Origin: Succinatimonas hippei
GTDB taxonomy: Bacteria > Pseudomonadota > Gammaproteobacteria > Enterobacterales > Succinivibrionaceae
NCBI GenBank assembly: GCA_004557545.1
Contig: SFGV01000001.1
Coordinates: forward strand, 1 to 64,000
Length of the DNA stretch: 64,000 bases
Reading direction: 5' to 3'
Both the position numbers and the translations under genes were made by a program. The notes under the pieces are model-generated. The model made no database searches. It was not told where the DNA came from and saw only the letters and a list, made by a program, of their open reading frames with translations. Positions 26,464-35,375 of this stretch are shown here, piece after piece (within the stretch, counting starts at the first letter, position 1; each line of letters begins with the position of its first letter).

Positions 26464-26469
26464 TATAAT
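26464..26469 (+). promoter_or_regulatory. rpsU promoter -10
   Basis: Perfect TATAAT 70 bases before rpsU; the -35 (TGCTTA at 26441) is weak. Confidence 0.45.
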
Positions 26470-26538
26470 CTCAAGGTTTGTTGCCACAGGCGACACACTT
26501 TTGTTTAATTGTTATTTAAAAGGAAGGTGGTTTTCCAC

Positions 26539-26754
26539 ATGCCAGTCATCAGAGTACGTGAGAATGAGCCTTTTGACGCCGCTTTAAGACGTTTTAAGCG
26601 CTCCTGCGAGAAAGCCGGCATTCTTGCCGACGTCAGGGCCCGTGAGTTTTACGAAAAGCCTACTACTATTCGTAAGCGCGCCAAGGCCTCCGCAGCCAAG
26701 CGCCATGCAAAGAAGCTCGCCCGCGAGAACGCTCGCCACAGCAGACTTTACTGA
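26539..26754 (+). CDS. rpsU: 30S ribosomal protein S21
   Basis: 71-residue basic protein starting [18 protein letters not shown] (after the initiator Met) and containing [20 protein letters not shown], both classical S21 segments. The ATG at 26539 is chosen over an upstream in-frame start because AAGGAAGGTGG lies just before it and the family begins MPVI. S21 stands alone here; in E. coli it heads the rpsU-dnaG-rpoD operon, so the link to primase and sigma-70 is broken in this genome, as far as the window shows. Confidence 0.96.
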   Translation: MPVIRVRENEPFDAALRRFKRSCEKAGILADVRAREFYEKPTTIRKRAKASAAKRHAKKLARENARHSRLY

Positions 26755-26849
26755 CAGGCGCCGTCTCATTGAAGACTGAAGCATCCGGAACTTGCCTCTG
26801 AGGACAGCTCCGGCCCCGGCAAAGAGTGGACGCAAGCTCATTCTTCGCA

Positions 26850-26883
26850 AAAAAAAGGATCCGCGAAAGCAGATCCTTTTTTA
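26850..26883. terminator. Terminator between rpsU and ygiM
   Basis: GGATCCGC-GAAA-GCAGATCC (one C-A mismatch) with an A-run before and a T-run after, so it can serve both convergent genes. Confidence 0.8.
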
Positions 26884-26915
26884 TGTCCCGAAAGCCGCTT
26901 TCGCGGCTTGGTTTT

Positions 26916-27695
26916 TCAGTAACGCTCGCGGCGCTTGCGGCGCGGTTTGGGCAGCATCACCAGTATGATCCCGGCGACCGCCCCGCCAAGAGCGATCATC
27001 GCGCCTTGTAACCACCAGCGCATCTGCAGATCAAGCTCACGCCTAGAGCTGTCAGATGAGGGCAGAACCGCTGTCGCGCTCTGAGCTTGCTCACCGTTAC
27101 GCTCCTCAAGAGCCTTTTTAAGCTCATCGTTCTGAGTCTTAAGCGATGAGAGTTCATCACGAAGCTTTGAGATCTCGCCCTCGTCAGTGTTGCCGTTTTC
27201 AGATACGGCCGCGGGGATTTCTTCATGTGACTCTGATTGCGCCTGCTCAAGCTCCTTTTTAAGCTCCTCCACCTCAGCCTTTAGCTGATCAACCTGGTTT
27301 TTGGCCGCGGGAGTGGGTTGCAAATCATTAAATCTCATCCAGACCTTTTTGTTGTCGCTGGTCTGAACCTCAACAAATTTTTTGTCCTGGCTGTAGCGCT
27401 GGAAGATCACCTGATCGCCAGGATGCAAGGCGCCTACCGTGCGATAGTTATAGGCCGGCCCCGAACGGAGCATCGCGTTTACATTGTCTGACACGAAGAT
27501 CCCGGCGCCCTGATAATATCCGTTCTCATCAGGGTCCGGAGACTGCTCTTGCGCCGCCTGGGCATCCTGCGCGGCCGTGTCAGAGGGATCTCCCTGAGCG
27601 GCGGCGTTCTGAGCATCAGAACCCCCTTCTTGCGCGAGCGCTGAAAATGCCGCGGTCAGCGTAATGACCGCGAATGCGAATTTGAATGTGTTCAT
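26916..27695 (-). CDS. ygiM: YgiM-like SH3-domain membrane protein
   Basis: 259 residues in the order signal peptide (1-21, ending FSALA), an acidic Ala/Gln-rich spacer, a bacterial SH3 domain (about 60-130, with VNAMLRSGPAYNYRTVGALH), a coiled coil (about 135-205), a single membrane helix (228-250) and a basic C-terminal KPRRKRRERY. This is the layout of the TIGR04211/YgiM family of cell-envelope proteins of unknown role. The family neighbours cca in E. coli, which supports the call. Confidence 0.85.
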   Translation of the reverse strand: MNTFKFAFAVITLTAAFSALAQEGGSDAQNAAAQGDPSDTAAQDAQAAQEQSPDPDENGYYQGAGIFVSDNVNAMLRSGPAYNYRTVGALHPGDQVIFQRYSQDKKFVEVQTSDNKKVWMRFNDLQPTPAAKNQVDQLKAEVEELKKELEQAQSESHEEIPAAVSENGNTDEGEISKLRDELSSLKTQNDELKKALEERNGEQAQSATAVLPSSDSSRRELDLQMRWWLQGAMIALGGAVAGIILVMLPKPRRKRRERY

Positions 27696-27913
27696 CTGAG
27701 TACTTAATAACTTCTATCAGGGCAACCCGTGTTGCCAGACTATCGCAGAATTTTAGCACAATGACCGCGCCAGCCTTAGCGATAGGGCGTAACGCAGCCA
27801 GCGTATAGCGTATAAATGTAAATTTATGCAGCCGCCTGCTATTTGAAAATTAAAACGAAGTAAATAAGCCGCAAAGCTCTGACACAGAGCGCAGTTTATA
27901 CAGTTGCTCCATG

Positions 27914-27925
27914 GTGTCATGACAC
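27914..27925. promoter_or_regulatory. Perfect palindrome upstream of ygiF
   Basis: GTGTCATGACAC, a perfect 12-bp palindrome in the 294-base gap between the divergent ygiM and ygiF genes. Possible operator; no regulator assigned. The rest of the gap is AT-rich without genes. Confidence 0.3.
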
Positions 27926-27989
27926 GCGCGTGATATATTCATGGTAAGAGCGATAAAGTGTTTTGATGATCCAAATAAGGAGCTGGTAT

Positions 27990-29228
27990 ATGAAAAATGA
28001 CGCCAAGGCCGGGCAGAGTGTAAAGACTTTAAAACGCAAGAGCGTGAAGACTGGTGGCGGTAGCGCGTCCGGGATCATAAAAACCAGTGAGCACCTGCCT
28101 GAGAGCGACGCCAAATCGCAGGGTAAAAAAAAGCCGGGATTTACTGACAACCGCGAGATAGAGATCAAGCTCGGGGTGCTCGGACGACCTGAATCGCTTT
28201 CAAAGACCTTCGCATCTTTGGGCAGGGTCTCAAACGAGAAAAGCGATGATCTTACCAATGTGTATTTTGATACAGAGGATGAGGATCTTTTCAAAGCCGG
28301 CATAGGGTTGCGCATCCGTCACGGCAATACCTTAAGCGAGCAGACCTTAAAGCTTCGCGGCAAAAATATCGGCGGTCTGCACAGCCGCGGCGAATTCAAT
28401 ATCCCAATACCGCGCAACACCAAGATCCCAAAACTTGCCAAATTCCCCAAGGACGCCTTTCCGGATGGCTTTGATCCTGAGGTTGAGCAATCCCTTTTGC
28501 AACCGGTGTGCAGGATCTCATTTAAACGCGAGTCCTTTGATTTTGAAATTATGGACAGCCTGTTTGAGGTCGCCTACGATCATGGCTCAATTGACCTTGA
28601 CAGCGGAGCTCCTTATCCGATAAACGAGCTTGAGGTTGAGCTCAAGTCCACCGCGCGCTCTGAGGACAGCGTCATGCTCATATACAACGCACTGGTAACC
28701 ACTTTCGCCGAGATGGATCTGCCGCTTGTGATGGAGCCTTTCTCAAAGATGCACCGCGCTCAGGTGCTTTTGCGCGGCAACCGCAACAGCGTCAGCTTCT
28801 CTGACACCCAGACCAGCTCCAATCTGGTCTCATATATCAGCAACCTGCTTTCGACCTTTGACAATCTGTACGGGCTTTTCCTTTTAAAGCATGATCCTCT
28901 GGTTTTCTCGTTCCAAAACGCCACTCTGCGTACGCTGATCCGCGCGCTCAAGGTTCTGCGCAAGGACGCGCCACCGGCTTTTTATAAGGATGAGCGTGAG
29001 CCTGTCAGCTACGATCAGGAGCTTCGGGTAATGATCCGCACGCTCAAAGAGTATGAAAAACGCTGCTTTGATTATGAGAAGAAGATAGCCAAAACCTCGC
29101 TCGATTTTGATGAGTATGAGCTCTCGGTGCTCGTTGACAAGATCCGCAGAATTGAGAATGACTGCCAGATCTATGTGATCCCGCTTAAGCTGAGGGTGCT
29201 CCTCTCAATGATCGTAAGCAGGCGTTAA
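27990..29228 (+). CDS. ygiF: CYTH-domain inorganic triphosphatase, YgiF-like
   Basis: 412 residues from the ATG at 27990, preferred to an upstream in-frame ATG because AAGGAGCTGGTAT precedes it. After a Lys-rich N-terminal extension of about 60 residues comes the CYTH tunnel domain with REIEIKLGV (the ExExK signature), YFDTEDEDLFKAGIGLRIR, LKLRG and INELEVELK. The C-terminal half is helical and corresponds to the CHAD-like part of YgiF. E. coli YgiF hydrolyses inorganic tripolyphosphate. Upstream of glnE as in E. coli. Confidence 0.87.
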   Translation: MKNDAKAGQSVKTLKRKSVKTGGGSASGIIKTSEHLPESDAKSQGKKKPGFTDNREIEIKLGVLGRPESLSKTFASLGRVSNEKSDDLTNVYFDTEDEDLFKAGIGLRIRHGNTLSEQTLKLRGKNIGGLHSRGEFNIPIPRNTKIPKLAKFPKDAFPDGFDPEVEQSLLQPVCRISFKRESFDFEIMDSLFEVAYDHGSIDLDSGAPYPINELEVELKSTARSEDSVMLIYNALVTTFAEMDLPLVMEPFSKMHRAQVLLRGNRNSVSFSDTQTSSNLVSYISNLLSTFDNLYGLFLLKHDPLVFSFQNATLRTLIRALKVLRKDAPPAFYKDEREPVSYDQELRVMIRTLKEYEKRCFDYEKKIAKTSLDFDEYELSVLVDKIRRIENDCQIYVIPLKLRVLLSMIVSRR

Positions 29229-29290
29229 AACCTTATCTCACGTATATCCGGGACCGCGGTCCCGGATCTTCCTTGCCCTTAAAAATTAAA

Positions 29291-32200
29291 ATGTCAGACG
29301 ATATCATAAAAGGCTTCTCACGGCACTTCCTAAGATCCAATACCCACCGGGAATTTCCTGAAATTTTAAAAGAAGAGGCTCAGCGCGCTTTTGAGCGCGT
29401 GAAAGCGCGTATGAGCGCGGAGGAACTAGCGCTTTTTACCTCACGTGAGGATTTCATGGAGGTTCTGGGGCTTTCTGATTTCATCTCCTCAACTCTGGCG
29501 GCCTACCCCTCAGAGTGCGCGACGCTTTTAAAGAGAGGAGATCTGGATACCCCGGCCTGTGAGCGTAAATGCGATCGCGGTGATCCGGTCGAGACTGACG
29601 TCAGCTCTTTTGTAAACGGGCCTGTGGTTATCCCAAATTTAAAAAAGCGTCTGAGAATTTTCAGGAGAACCAGACTGGCCATGCTCGCCTGGCGTGATCT
29701 TACGGGCAGGGCGGATCTTGATGAGGTGTTTAAAACCTTAAGCGCAACCGCCGAGGCGCTGGTGCTGAGGACACTCGATCTTACGCGTCAGTCTTTTAAC
29801 ATAGCCTTCGGGGACGCCATAGATGATGACGGAAAGCCCATGCCGCTTCTTACGTTCGGCATGGGAAAGCTTGGTGGAGAGGAGCTTAATTTCTCATCTG
29901 ATCTTGACCTGATCTTCTGCTACCCGCATGACGGTGAGACCACCGGCGGGCGCGCCTCTATAAGCTTCAGGGAGTTTTTCCAGAGGATAGTCACCACCGC
30001 CGCGAACCTGCTCTCTGACATGACATCAGATTCATTTTGCTATCGTGTCGACTTAAGGCTCAGGCCATTTGGAGACGCCGGGGCGCTGGTAAGCTCATTT
30101 GACGCGCTTTCTAATTACTACGAAACTCAGGGACGTACCTGGGAGCGCTATGCCCTGGTAAAGGCAAGGCTGCTTGGCGATGAGAAACGCAATGGTTCTT
30201 ACGCGGATGAACTCATCTCAATGTTAAGGCCTTTTGTGTACCGACGCTACCTTGATTACGGCGCGGTTGAGTCTTTGAGAAAACTCAAGCACATGATTGA
30301 AAGCGAGGTCAGGCGCCGTAATCTTGTGGACAACTTCAAGCTGGGAAAAGGGGGCATCCGCGAGATAGAGTTTATAGCCCAGGTTTTTGAGCTCATGCGC
30401 GGCGGGAGGATCCCAAAGCTTCGCGAGCGTAACCTGAGAACAACCCTGCGCGTGCTCTCAGAGCAGAAACTGCTTCCTGATAATGTATGCCTTATGCTCG
30501 ATAAGAGCTATGTTTTCTTGCGCCATCTTGAAAACGCGCTTCAGGAGCAGTCAGACCGCCAGACCCAGACTCTGCCTGAGAATAAAAGGGACAGAGCGAG
30601 ACTCATGTGGACCATGGGCTACAGCGCCGATGGAGATCAGGACTGGGAAGTCTTTTTAAAAGACGTGCGTAGGGTTACCTCCGATGTTCATGAGGAGTTT
30701 CGCAAGGTGATCTTTGCTGAAAGCGAGGAGCGTGATGAGGACACCGTAAAAAATGATCCGCTCTACGATATGCTTTCGGATCCTTCAACCCCACCTGAGG
30801 ATCTGGCGTCCGTTATAGATCCTGAGCTTAAAATCTGGGAAGGCAGGAGCGATCCCAAGTCAGATCACAACGGGATCATTGATGGCGTGGCCGTCTCAAA
30901 GTGCGCAGGTGAACTTGCCACGGAGTGCCAGAAGCTCACGTCAACTCTCTCCCGCATGCCGGTAGGACCGGTGGGAAGGGACACCATATCGCTGCTTTTG
31001 CCAAAAGCGGTACGCGCGGTTTGTCGCAGTACGGCGCCGACCGCGGCGGTTCACGCCTTCAGCGCGCTTTCAGCCTTAATAATCACCGTCGCGACCCGCA
31101 CTACCTATCTGCAGCTTTTAAATGACAATGGTGCGGTGCTTACAAGGCTTATTGAGCTTATAAACGAAAACGCATTCGCGACCGATCTCGTAACCGCACA
31201 CCCCATCCTGCTCGATGAGCTCCTGATCCCACAGTACTTCAAAGCCCCGCCCTCCACGGCGGATTTCCTCTCCTGGCTGCAGGAGCGCCTTTTGAGGATT
31301 GATCCTGATGATCTTGAGCAGCAGATGGAAGAGTTGCGGCTTTTTAAAAAGATCATGGTGTTTCGGATCTCAATGTCAGATAAATCAGGCCAGCTCCCAC
31401 TTATGAAGGTATCAGACTGTCTTACATTTCTGGCCGAGGCAATAGTAAAACAGGTGCTGGCAATCGCCTGGCGCTATACGGCAAGCTCCTACGGGGTTCC
31501 CGAGGGCACCAGCGCCTCTGATCCTGGCCTTGCGATAATAGGTTATGGCAAGCTCGGCGGCATTGAGCTTGGCTATAAGTCCGATCTTGATATGGTGTTT
31601 ATAAGAGCCGTCAATGACGGTGACACCATAGGTGATCGCAGCGTTCCCTGCTTTACCTTCTATCAGAGGCTTGTGCAGAAATTTCTTCATATATGCACCA
31701 CCAGAACTCAGGGCGGGGTGCTTTACGATCTTGATATGCGCTTGCGCCCTGACGGTGACAGCGGGCTTCTTATAACTGATGTAAACGGCTATTCAGACTA
31801 TCAGCGTAAAAGAGCCTGGACCTGGGAGCATCAGGCTCTGGTGCGCGCGCGCCCCATAGCGGGATCGCCAAAGGTCATAAAAGAATTCAACGCGATCCGC
31901 GACAGCGTGCTCAGAATGCCCCGTGATCCGCAGAAGTTGCGGGAGGATGTGATCTCCATGCGCAAGAAAATGCGCGATCACCTTGATCGCAGCAGCGACT
32001 CACTGTTTGACTTAAAACAGGGGCGCGGCGGTATGGTTGATATCGAGTTTATCGCCCAGTATCTGCTGTTAAAAGAAGCCCCATTCCACAAGGACATGGT
32101 GCTTTGGAGCGATAACGTACGGATACTGGATGAGTGCGCGCGACTTAAGATCATGGATGAGGCGGACGCAATGGCGCTCAAGGCTGCCTATATCGCCATA

Positions 32201-32323
32201 AGACGCTGGTATCACGCGCTCTCGCTTGCCGATCTCAAAAGGATCCTGCCAAAGGATCGGACCCCGCCTGAGTGCGCGGACGTAATAAAGATCTGGGATA
32301 AGCTCTTAGGCGATGTCCAATGA
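29291..32323 (+). CDS. glnE: Glutamine synthetase adenylyltransferase/deadenylase
   Basis: Bifunctional enzyme that adds AMP to glutamine synthetase when nitrogen is ample and removes it when nitrogen is short. 1010 residues from the ATG at 29291 (an upstream TTG at 29273 is less likely). The two nucleotidyltransferase domains are clear: GMGKLGGEELNFSSDLDLIF near residue 200 (deadenylylase) and GYGKLGGIELGYKSDLDMVF near 755 (adenylylase), with matching DMRLRPDGDSG and DLRLRPFGDAG segments. It lies downstream of ygiF with 62 bases between. Confidence 0.96.
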   Translation: MSDDIIKGFSRHFLRSNTHREFPEILKEEAQRAFERVKARMSAEELALFTSREDFMEVLGLSDFISSTLAAYPSECATLLKRGDLDTPACERKCDRGDPVETDVSSFVNGPVVIPNLKKRLRIFRRTRLAMLAWRDLTGRADLDEVFKTLSATAEALVLRTLDLTRQSFNIAFGDAIDDDGKPMPLLTFGMGKLGGEELNFSSDLDLIFCYPHDGETTGGRASISFREFFQRIVTTAANLLSDMTSDSFCYRVDLRLRPFGDAGALVSSFDALSNYYETQGRTWERYALVKARLLGDEKRNGSYADELISMLRPFVYRRYLDYGAVESLRKLKHMIESEVRRRNLVDNFKLGKGGIREIEFIAQVFELMRGGRIPKLRERNLRTTLRVLSEQKLLPDNVCLMLDKSYVFLRHLENALQEQSDRQTQTLPENKRDRARLMWTMGYSADGDQDWEVFLKDVRRVTSDVHEEFRKVIFAESEERDEDTVKNDPLYDMLSDPSTPPEDLASVIDPELKIWEGRSDPKSDHNGIIDGVAVSKCAGELATECQKLTSTLSRMPVGPVGRDTISLLLPKAVRAVCRSTAPTAAVHAFSALSALIITVATRTTYLQLLNDNGAVLTRLIELINENAFATDLVTAHPILLDELLIPQYFKAPPSTADFLSWLQERLLRIDPDDLEQQMEELRLFKKIMVFRISMSDKSGQLPLMKVSDCLTFLAEAIVKQVLAIAWRYTASSYGVPEGTSASDPGLAIIGYGKLGGIELGYKSDLDMVFIRAVNDGDTIGDRSVPCFTFYQRLVQKFLHICTTRTQGGVLYDLDMRLRPDGDSGLLITDVNGYSDYQRKRAWTWEHQALVRARPIAGSPKVIKEFNAIRDSVLRMPRDPQKLREDVISMRKKMRDHLDRSSDSLFDLKQGRGGMVDIEFIAQYLLLKEAPFHKDMVLWSDNVRILDECARLKIMDEADAMALKAAYIAIRRWYHALSLADLKRILPKDRTPPECADVIKIWDKLLGDVQ

Positions 32324-32328
32324 TTAAG

Positions 32329-32350
32329 AGGATCCTCAAAAGGGGATCCT
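32329..32350. terminator. Possible terminator after glnE
   Basis: AGGATCC / GGATCCT with an 8-base loop, directly after the glnE stop, no clear T-run. May serve both convergent genes. Confidence 0.35.
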
Positions 32351-32431
32351 TGAAGAAGTTAAAGAGTAGATAAATCCAAAACTCAGGCACAGCTCATATA
32401 TCCTGACGCCCAGGCGCTGTTCCGCGGTGGC

Positions 32432-32875
32432 TCAGAGCCTTTTAAATGGTCTTGGGCTGAAGGCAAAATCGTCGAAAATCTCGTCATCAGGAAAGAGCAT
32501 ATCGTAGGACGGGATCTCGTAGGTTATCTCAGCCCCGGGTTTAGCGGTCTTTGGTCCTTTGCCTTCTGCGCAGCGGTATTCGCGCGCAGAGAGCCCTACT
32601 CCGATAAAGCGCGGGCTTATGAGACCGGGCCATGCGTGAGTCTCCACGATGTGGGTGGCCTTGTCCTCAAAGGCTTTGTATTTGAGCGCGAAGCGCGCCT
32701 GGCCAATGGAGGCGTAAGCTGAAGGCGTGTCTATGTCACGAATAAACTCACAGCCCTTTACTTCCTCAGGAAGCGCGGTAACGATTTTGTTGGCGTTCGC
32801 TATCTGCGCGTTGCTGTAACAGCCCGAGAGCAATGCCGAAAGGCATGCGATCCAGAGTAAAGAAAACTTTTTCAT
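32432..32875 (-). CDS. Outer-membrane-type lipoprotein, DUF4156-like
   Basis: 147 residues with a clear lipoprotein signal: KK at the N-terminus, hydrophobic core, and lipobox LLSGC (Cys19). The mature part contains IVTALPEEVKGCEFIRDI and a second cysteine in REYRC, a layout resembling the DUF4156/YjeI group of small lipoproteins. Function unknown. It overlaps the acyltransferase gene by 4 bases (ATGA), so it is translated with it. Confidence 0.7.
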   Translation of the reverse strand: MKKFSLLWIACLSALLSGCYSNAQIANANKIVTALPEEVKGCEFIRDIDTPSAYASIGQARFALKYKAFEDKATHIVETHAWPGLISPRFIGVGLSAREYRCAEGKGPKTAKPGAEITYEIPSYDMLFPDDEIFDDFAFSPRPFKRL

Positions 32876-33993
32876 CTTGCCGTTTTTCCTTTGGCCACGC
32901 TTCCGCCGTCCTCAAGTCCCGGGTAGCGCGAAGGCTCTCCCTCAGGACGGGTTTTGAAGCGGCGGTGCAACCACAGATACTGATCTGGTCTTTCCCTGAT
33001 CATATTCTCAAGCACGCTGTTGATGCGCACCGTATCTGATAAAACGTCATCAGTTGGGAAATTATCAAGAGGCTTTAACACCCTTAAGATGTATTTGCCA
33101 TGATCGCGCATGGTCCAGGATGGCTGGACAACGGTTCCGCGTACTCTCGCGAGGTCATGGGTTCCTGTTACCGTTGCCACATTCCTCACCCCGAAGAACG
33201 GCGCGAATATCGAAACCTTCGCCCCATAGTCCTGATCCGGGGCATACCAGATCGGCACCCTGCGCATCAGCGCCCTGATCATGCTGCGGGGATCCTTTGA
33301 GGATACCAGCGCGAGGTTGTCACGCAGTCTTCCCTTGACCTGCATCCACTCCCAGACCGGGTGCTCTGAGGGACGGTAAACCCCGATCCCGGGTTTTATG
33401 AGCATGGCGTAGGCTCTAGCCATGATCTCAAGGGTTACGAAATGGGCGGTAAGCACTATGGTGGGAGGGTTCTTCGCGGCAAGCTCACGCGCTGCTTTAA
33501 GCTCATTCTCATCACACACGATCCGGCGTCTTAGTCTTCTGTCAGACCAGAACCAGGCAATTCCGGTTTCAAACAGGGCGACCCCGGAGTTTTCAAGTAC
33601 GCGTCTTTTAAAGCGTCTTTTTTCCTTTCCCTCAAGCTCAGGGAAGGCCAGCTCAATATTGCGCGAGAGCACATACCGGCGGCTTGGAAGGATATTTCCT
33701 ATAAGAAGCCCAAGCTGGCGGCCTAAAAACATCAGCACCGGGTAGGGCAGGAAGGTAACCAAAGTCCAGAATAAGCCGATGATAAGCCATGAGCCCCAGA
33801 AATACGGGTGGAGCATGCGCGCTGAGAAAGGCGCCTTGTCGACAAAACCGCGTCCCCAGCCTTCTTTTACCAGAAAGAAGCGTTTGTTATGACGGCGCTC
33901 TTTGCTCTGATGTCGGTAGGAGCTGTGAAGCTTCAGGATCTTCTTATGTTTAGCTTCCTCAGTTCCGTTTTTTTTCTTTGAAAAAATACCCAA
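32872..33993 (-). CDS. lpxL: Lipid A late acyltransferase (LpxL/HtrB family)
   Basis: Inner-membrane enzyme that transfers a fatty acid from acyl-ACP to lipid A precursors. 373 residues: a basic cytosolic N-terminal extension of about 65 residues (longer than the 306-residue E. coli LpxL), a membrane helix near 68-95, RNIELAFPEL, the HxxxxE-type catalytic motif in TAHFVTLE, YRPSEHPVWEWM, YAPDQDYG, and WLHRRFKTRPEGE near the end. I cannot separate LpxL from LpxP or LpxM by sequence alone; RPxGE and YAPDQDYG favour LpxL/LpxP. Confidence 0.85.
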   Translation of the reverse strand: MGIFSKKKNGTEEAKHKKILKLHSSYRHQSKERRHNKRFFLVKEGWGRGFVDKAPFSARMLHPYFWGSWLIIGLFWTLVTFLPYPVLMFLGRQLGLLIGNILPSRRYVLSRNIELAFPELEGKEKRRFKRRVLENSGVALFETGIAWFWSDRRLRRRIVCDENELKAARELAAKNPPTIVLTAHFVTLEIMARAYAMLIKPGIGVYRPSEHPVWEWMQVKGRLRDNLALVSSKDPRSMIRALMRRVPIWYAPDQDYGAKVSIFAPFFGVRNVATVTGTHDLARVRGTVVQPSWTMRDHGKYILRVLKPLDNFPTDDVLSDTVRINSVLENMIRERPDQYLWLHRRFKTRPEGEPSRYPGLEDGGSVAKGKTAR

Positions 33994-34156
33994 TCTTGAA
34001 AAGCCTTATTCAGATATTTATAAATTATTCTAGCAAAAATGACATACCGCTATGTTCGTTAAAGGACGCGTTCATATCACGCTCACGTGAGGGATTAACT
34101 TTATCCCCATACTCTGAATTCAGTACAGTACATAGTCAGTGATTTTGAGCGTTAGG

Positions 34157-35149
34157 TCAGATTTTTACTACCGACCTGCGCCTGATAAGTCTTGTCTCAA
34201 ACTCAGGGAGGGTATAGGAGCGCCCGTCATGCAGCGCGAGTGTAAGCTCGGTGGCGCATTTGCCTATGGTATCTGACGGATTGGTAACGGTGGTAAGCGC
34301 GGGGTGGATCACCCTTGATAAAGGCAGATCATCAAAGCCGGTAACCGAGATATCCTCAGGCACTCTGATCCCGTTTGTAAGCAGGGTATTGATTATTCCT
34401 GAGGCCTGAGCGTCGTTGTAGCAGGCGATACCATCGATTTGCCGGATCCTTGGCATTAGTTGCCCGGCGGCCTGAACGCCGCCTTCAAGGGTGGGTGGCA
34501 CGTTAAGGCAGAAGGCCTGATCCTCGCTTATACCAGCTTTTTTCAGAGCGTTCATGTAACCCTGATAGCGATAAGTGGCGTCAAGGATCTTAAGCGATGA
34601 GTTCACAAAGACTATTTTTCTCCGACCGGCGCTGGTGAGCTCGGAGACCGCAAGCTCCATGCCACCGATGTTGTTGATGTTTACACAGCGGGACTCAAAG
34701 CCCTTTAGCAGGCGGTTTACCAGCACCATATATGGAAAATGCTCCATATAGCGCTGCATAATCTCATCCGGGATCGCGATCGCGTGCACCACCAGCCCGG
34801 CGCACTGGCGGGCTATCATGGCGTTGAGCGCCATGATCTCACGCTGCCCGTCATAATATCCCTGAGTTACCAGAACCATTTTGTGATGTGACCAGGCCGT
34901 TTCGTCACAGGCTTTGATCATGTTGGCAAAGTATGGATCATCTACGGACGAAACCAGTACGCCTACTGTGTCGCTCTCCTGCGAGGCCAGAGCGCGCGCG
35001 TTGGCGTTTAAATGAAAATTTAAACACTCGCGCGCGTTTAAAACCGCCCTGGTGGCCTCATCGGAAACCCTGGCCGTGCCGTTGAGTACTCTTGAGACAG
35101 TAGCCACGCTCACTCCGGCAAGCTTGGCTACATCGCGTATGGTTGCCAT
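34157..35149 (-). CDS. galR: LacI-family repressor, GalR-type
   Basis: 330 residues: N-terminal helix-turn-helix TIRDVAKLAGVSVATVSRVLN with the hinge helix ANARALAS, then a periplasmic-binding-protein-like effector domain (VGVLVSSVDDPYFANMI ... VTGFDDLPLSRVIHPALTTV). The recognition helix VATVSRVL is that of GalR/GalS. It is divergent from galETK, and both promoters carry a GalR-type operator, so it very probably represses galETK and itself, with galactose as inducer. Confidence 0.9.
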   Translation of the reverse strand: MATIRDVAKLAGVSVATVSRVLNGTARVSDEATRAVLNARECLNFHLNANARALASQESDTVGVLVSSVDDPYFANMIKACDETAWSHHKMVLVTQGYYDGQREIMALNAMIARQCAGLVVHAIAIPDEIMQRYMEHFPYMVLVNRLLKGFESRCVNINNIGGMELAVSELTSAGRRKIVFVNSSLKILDATYRYQGYMNALKKAGISEDQAFCLNVPPTLEGGVQAAGQLMPRIRQIDGIACYNDAQASGIINTLLTNGIRVPEDISVTGFDDLPLSRVIHPALTTVTNPSDTIGKCATELTLALHDGRSYTLPEFETRLIRRRSVVKI

Positions 35150-35180
35150 GTTTTAATAAAGATCCCTGATGAAAATCCCT

Positions 35181-35196
35181 GTGTAAACGCTTTCAT
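35181..35196. promoter_or_regulatory. GalR operator at galR
   Basis: GTGTAAACGCTTTCAT fits the GalR/GalS consensus GTGTAANCGNTTNCAC except at the last positions. It lies just downstream of the galR -10, suited to autorepression. Confidence 0.75.
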
Positions 35197-35202
35197 GTTT
35201 CT

Positions 35203-35231
35203 ATTTTAGTATCTAAAGGAGCAATTTCCAA
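35203..35231 (-). promoter_or_regulatory. galR promoter
   Basis: On the minus strand TTGGAA (35226-35231), 17-base spacer, TAAAAT (35203-35208). Confidence 0.65.
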
Positions 35232-35327
35232 ACGGGGAAAAAAGGATGAAATGGAACTCCAGTATGACGAATGTCTCAAAATAAAACAGATGACCCAATA
35301 ATCCGCGCTTATGGGTGAAAAGTGCCA

Positions 35328-35333
35328 TATAAT
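35328..35333 (+). promoter_or_regulatory. galETK promoter -10
   Basis: Perfect TATAAT; no recognisable -35, so an activator may be needed. Confidence 0.6.
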
Positions 35334-35335
35334 GC

Positions 35336-35353
35336 CATGTAAACGTTTACATG
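35336..35353. promoter_or_regulatory. GalR operator at galETK
   Basis: CATGTAAACGTTTACATG, a perfect 18-bp palindrome of the LacI/GalR half-site type, starting three bases after the galE -10 and so covering the transcription start. Confidence 0.85.
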
Positions 35354-35375
35354 ACAGCAGAACGGAGATCATGAA

